Part shown: one piece after another, positions 63,068 to 64,000 of the stretch
How the letters are laid out: each line of letters begins with the position of its first letter
How positions within the stretch are numbered: position 1 is the stretch's first letter
Origin: Hymenobacter nivis
Lineage (GTDB): Bacteria > Bacteroidota > Bacteroidia > Cytophagales > Hymenobacteraceae
Direction: 5' to 3'
DNA length: 64,000 nucleotides
NCBI RefSeq assembly: GCF_003149515.1
Contig: NZ_CP029145.1
Location: 2,914,001 to 2,978,000 of the forward strand
The notes under the pieces: generated by a model
The model's input: the letters and a program-made list of their open reading frames with translations, nothing else
The model's database searches: none
What the model was told of the DNA's origin: nothing
Program-made: the position numbers and the translations under genes

Positions 63068-63409
63068 TTATTTATACGATTTGCAGGCTTCCAGGCAGGC
63101 TTTGCAGGCGGCGGCGCATTCCTGGCAATGCTGGTGCTTGTGCTGGGCGCATTCGTCGTGGCACTTCTGGCAGATTTCAATGCACTCTTTGAGCACGTGC
63201 GGGGCGTGGTCGGATCCGCGGGCGATGAAGGCGGCGGTGAGGCGGCAGATGTCGGCGCAGTCGCGGTCGAGGCGGATGCAGGGCACCATCATCGCAATAT
63301 CGTCTTCGCCGAGGCAGGCGGTGGCGCAGTGCTCGCAGGCGGCTACGCAACGGGCGAGGGCGTCGAGCACGTCTTGGTGGGCGGGGCGGGGGGCGGTGGA
63401 AATGGCCAT
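63068..63409 (-). CDS. Four-helix-bundle copper-binding protein (Csp/DUF326 type)
   Basis: 113 residues with about sixteen Cys arranged on helices: CVAACEHCATAC, CIRLDRDCADIC, CIEICQKCHDEC and HCQECAAACKACLEAC. This is the pattern of Csp copper-storage proteins, whose helix-bundle core holds many Cu(I) ions. There is no signal peptide with the chosen start (63407-63409), suggesting the cytosolic Csp3-like type. The frame is open upstream but that part has no Cys pattern. It diverges from the Met-rich protein gene. Confidence 0.92.
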   Translation of the reverse strand: MAISTAPRPAHQDVLDALARCVAACEHCATACLGEDDIAMMVPCIRLDRDCADICRLTAAFIARGSDHAPHVLKECIEICQKCHDECAQHKHQHCQECAAACKACLEACKSYK

Positions 63410-63610
63410 GTACTGGGGCAGGAATAAGTGGAACAAATGAGCGGCGACGTGCCGCCCACATTGGCTTACGGGGCCCCGGCCGCCGGGGGCGTGCAGCATT
63501 CGGCCCAAAGCCAATACCATTCGGGCGGGGCCCCAAATCGTGAGGGCTCCCGGGCCGAATTGCATTGGCCCGCGTGAAAACCGGGTGAGGAAAACGAACG
63601 TTGTAAGGTT

Positions 63611-64000
63611 ATGCACACTCCGCTACTCCCTTCCGCCGCCCGGGGCCCCAAGCGGGCCGCCGCCAGCCTGCTGGCCGCGGCCCTCGTGGCCCTGGCCGGG
63701 GCCCCCGCGCACGCCCAGCAGCCCGGCACCATGCCCGGTATGGCCATGCCGATGCCCGCCGACACCGCCCGCCCCAAAAAACCAATGGCCCCCATGAGCG
63801 GCATGGACCACGCAGGCATGGGCATGAGCAGCTCCGACGACAACCCCACCATGTCGGCCGCCACCTCGCGCAACCTGCCCATGAGCCGCAACGGCTCGGC
63901 CACCAGCTGGCAGCCCGACGCCACGCCCATGTACATGTGGATGACCCACAAGGGCCCCTGGATGGTGATGGCCCACGGTGGCGCCTACGGCCGCTACACC
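63611..64000 (+). CDS. Met/His-rich exported protein, probable copper-related outer membrane protein (3' end outside window)
   Basis: The frame runs from ATG 63611 to the window end; 130 residues are visible. A signal peptide (SLLAAALVALAGAPAHAQ) is followed by a Met-rich stretch (PGMAMPMPAD, MAPMSGMDHAGMGM) and then NLPMSRNGSATSWQPDATPMYMWMTHKGPWMVMAHGG, the start of a conserved domain seen next to copper-efflux genes in Bacteroidota (recalled, not checked). Met-rich segments bind Cu(I). It sits divergent from the Csp gene. Confidence 0.75.
   Translation, partial: MHTPLLPSAARGPKRAAASLLAAALVALAGAPAHAQQPGTMPGMAMPMPADTARPKKPMAPMSGMDHAGMGMSSSDDNPTMSAATSRNLPMSRNGSATSWQPDATPMYMWMTHKGPWMVMAHGGAYGRYT

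Overview
The window looks like chromosomal DNA of a GC-rich Bacteroidota of the Cytophagales, most probably Hymenobacter or a close relative. This is inferred from gene content and style: two SusC/SusD pairs, a CarboxypepD_reg-type TonB receptor, an Nramp gene with a perfect Bacteroidota -7 promoter element (TAnnTTTG), no obvious Shine-Dalgarno sequences before most starts, several orphan PAS histidine kinases, and very frequent GGGGCCC words. No rRNA, tRNA, CRISPR array, transposase or phage gene was seen.

Layout. 1-3.9 kb: end of an exopolysaccharide locus (BY-kinase/Wzc, CpsB-type phosphatase, SDR). 4-8.6 kb: housekeeping (TPR protein, phosphosulfolactate synthase, DedA, AroE, convergent WrbA). 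8.9-13.8 kb: ECF sigma factor, membrane-anchored beta-barrel protein, small Cys-rich protein, UvrB. 14.2-19.1 kb: first SusC/SusD pair. 19.2-39.5 kb: a potassium island with an NtrC-type regulator, two small convergent genes, a 31-codon ORF, kdpF, kdpA, kdpB, kdpC, a 19-codon ORF, three outer-membrane porins, two kup genes, a KdpD reduced to its N-terminal and Usp domains, and a separate HAMP/PAS histidine kinase. 39.6-46.1 kb: a PAS histidine kinase, a CheB-CheR-PAS gene whose 3' third is broken by two stops and a frameshift, and a stand-alone CheB. 46.5-54.2 kb: an AT-richer lipoprotein gene, then a metal block (CDF exporter, Nramp importer, TonB receptor between two mirror-image 78-bp palindromes, VIT/CCC1 transporter). 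54.3-58.9 kb: second SusC/SusD pair. 59.1-61.9 kb: a frameshifted GlcG/HbpS-like gene, an outer-membrane transporter-like protein, two related small lipoproteins, a thioredoxin-like protein. 62-64 kb: left edge of a probable copper locus (HMA-like/AraC regulator, Csp-type copper-storage protein, start of a Met-rich exported protein).

How it fits together. The potassium island contains parts for each step of K+ acquisition: outer-membrane passage (three porins, inferred), high-affinity uptake (KdpFABC), secondary uptake (two Kup), and control (KdpD-like sensor piece, detached kinase, NtrC-type regulator). KdpE was not found. The metal block pairs import (MntH, possibly the TonB receptor) with export or storage-type transport (CDF, VIT1), with a 24-bp perfect palindrome in the CDF/mntH divergent promoter region as the candidate operator. 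The intergenic spaces are rich in perfect palindromes (REP-like), some nested or mirrored, which is the most unusual non-coding feature of the window.
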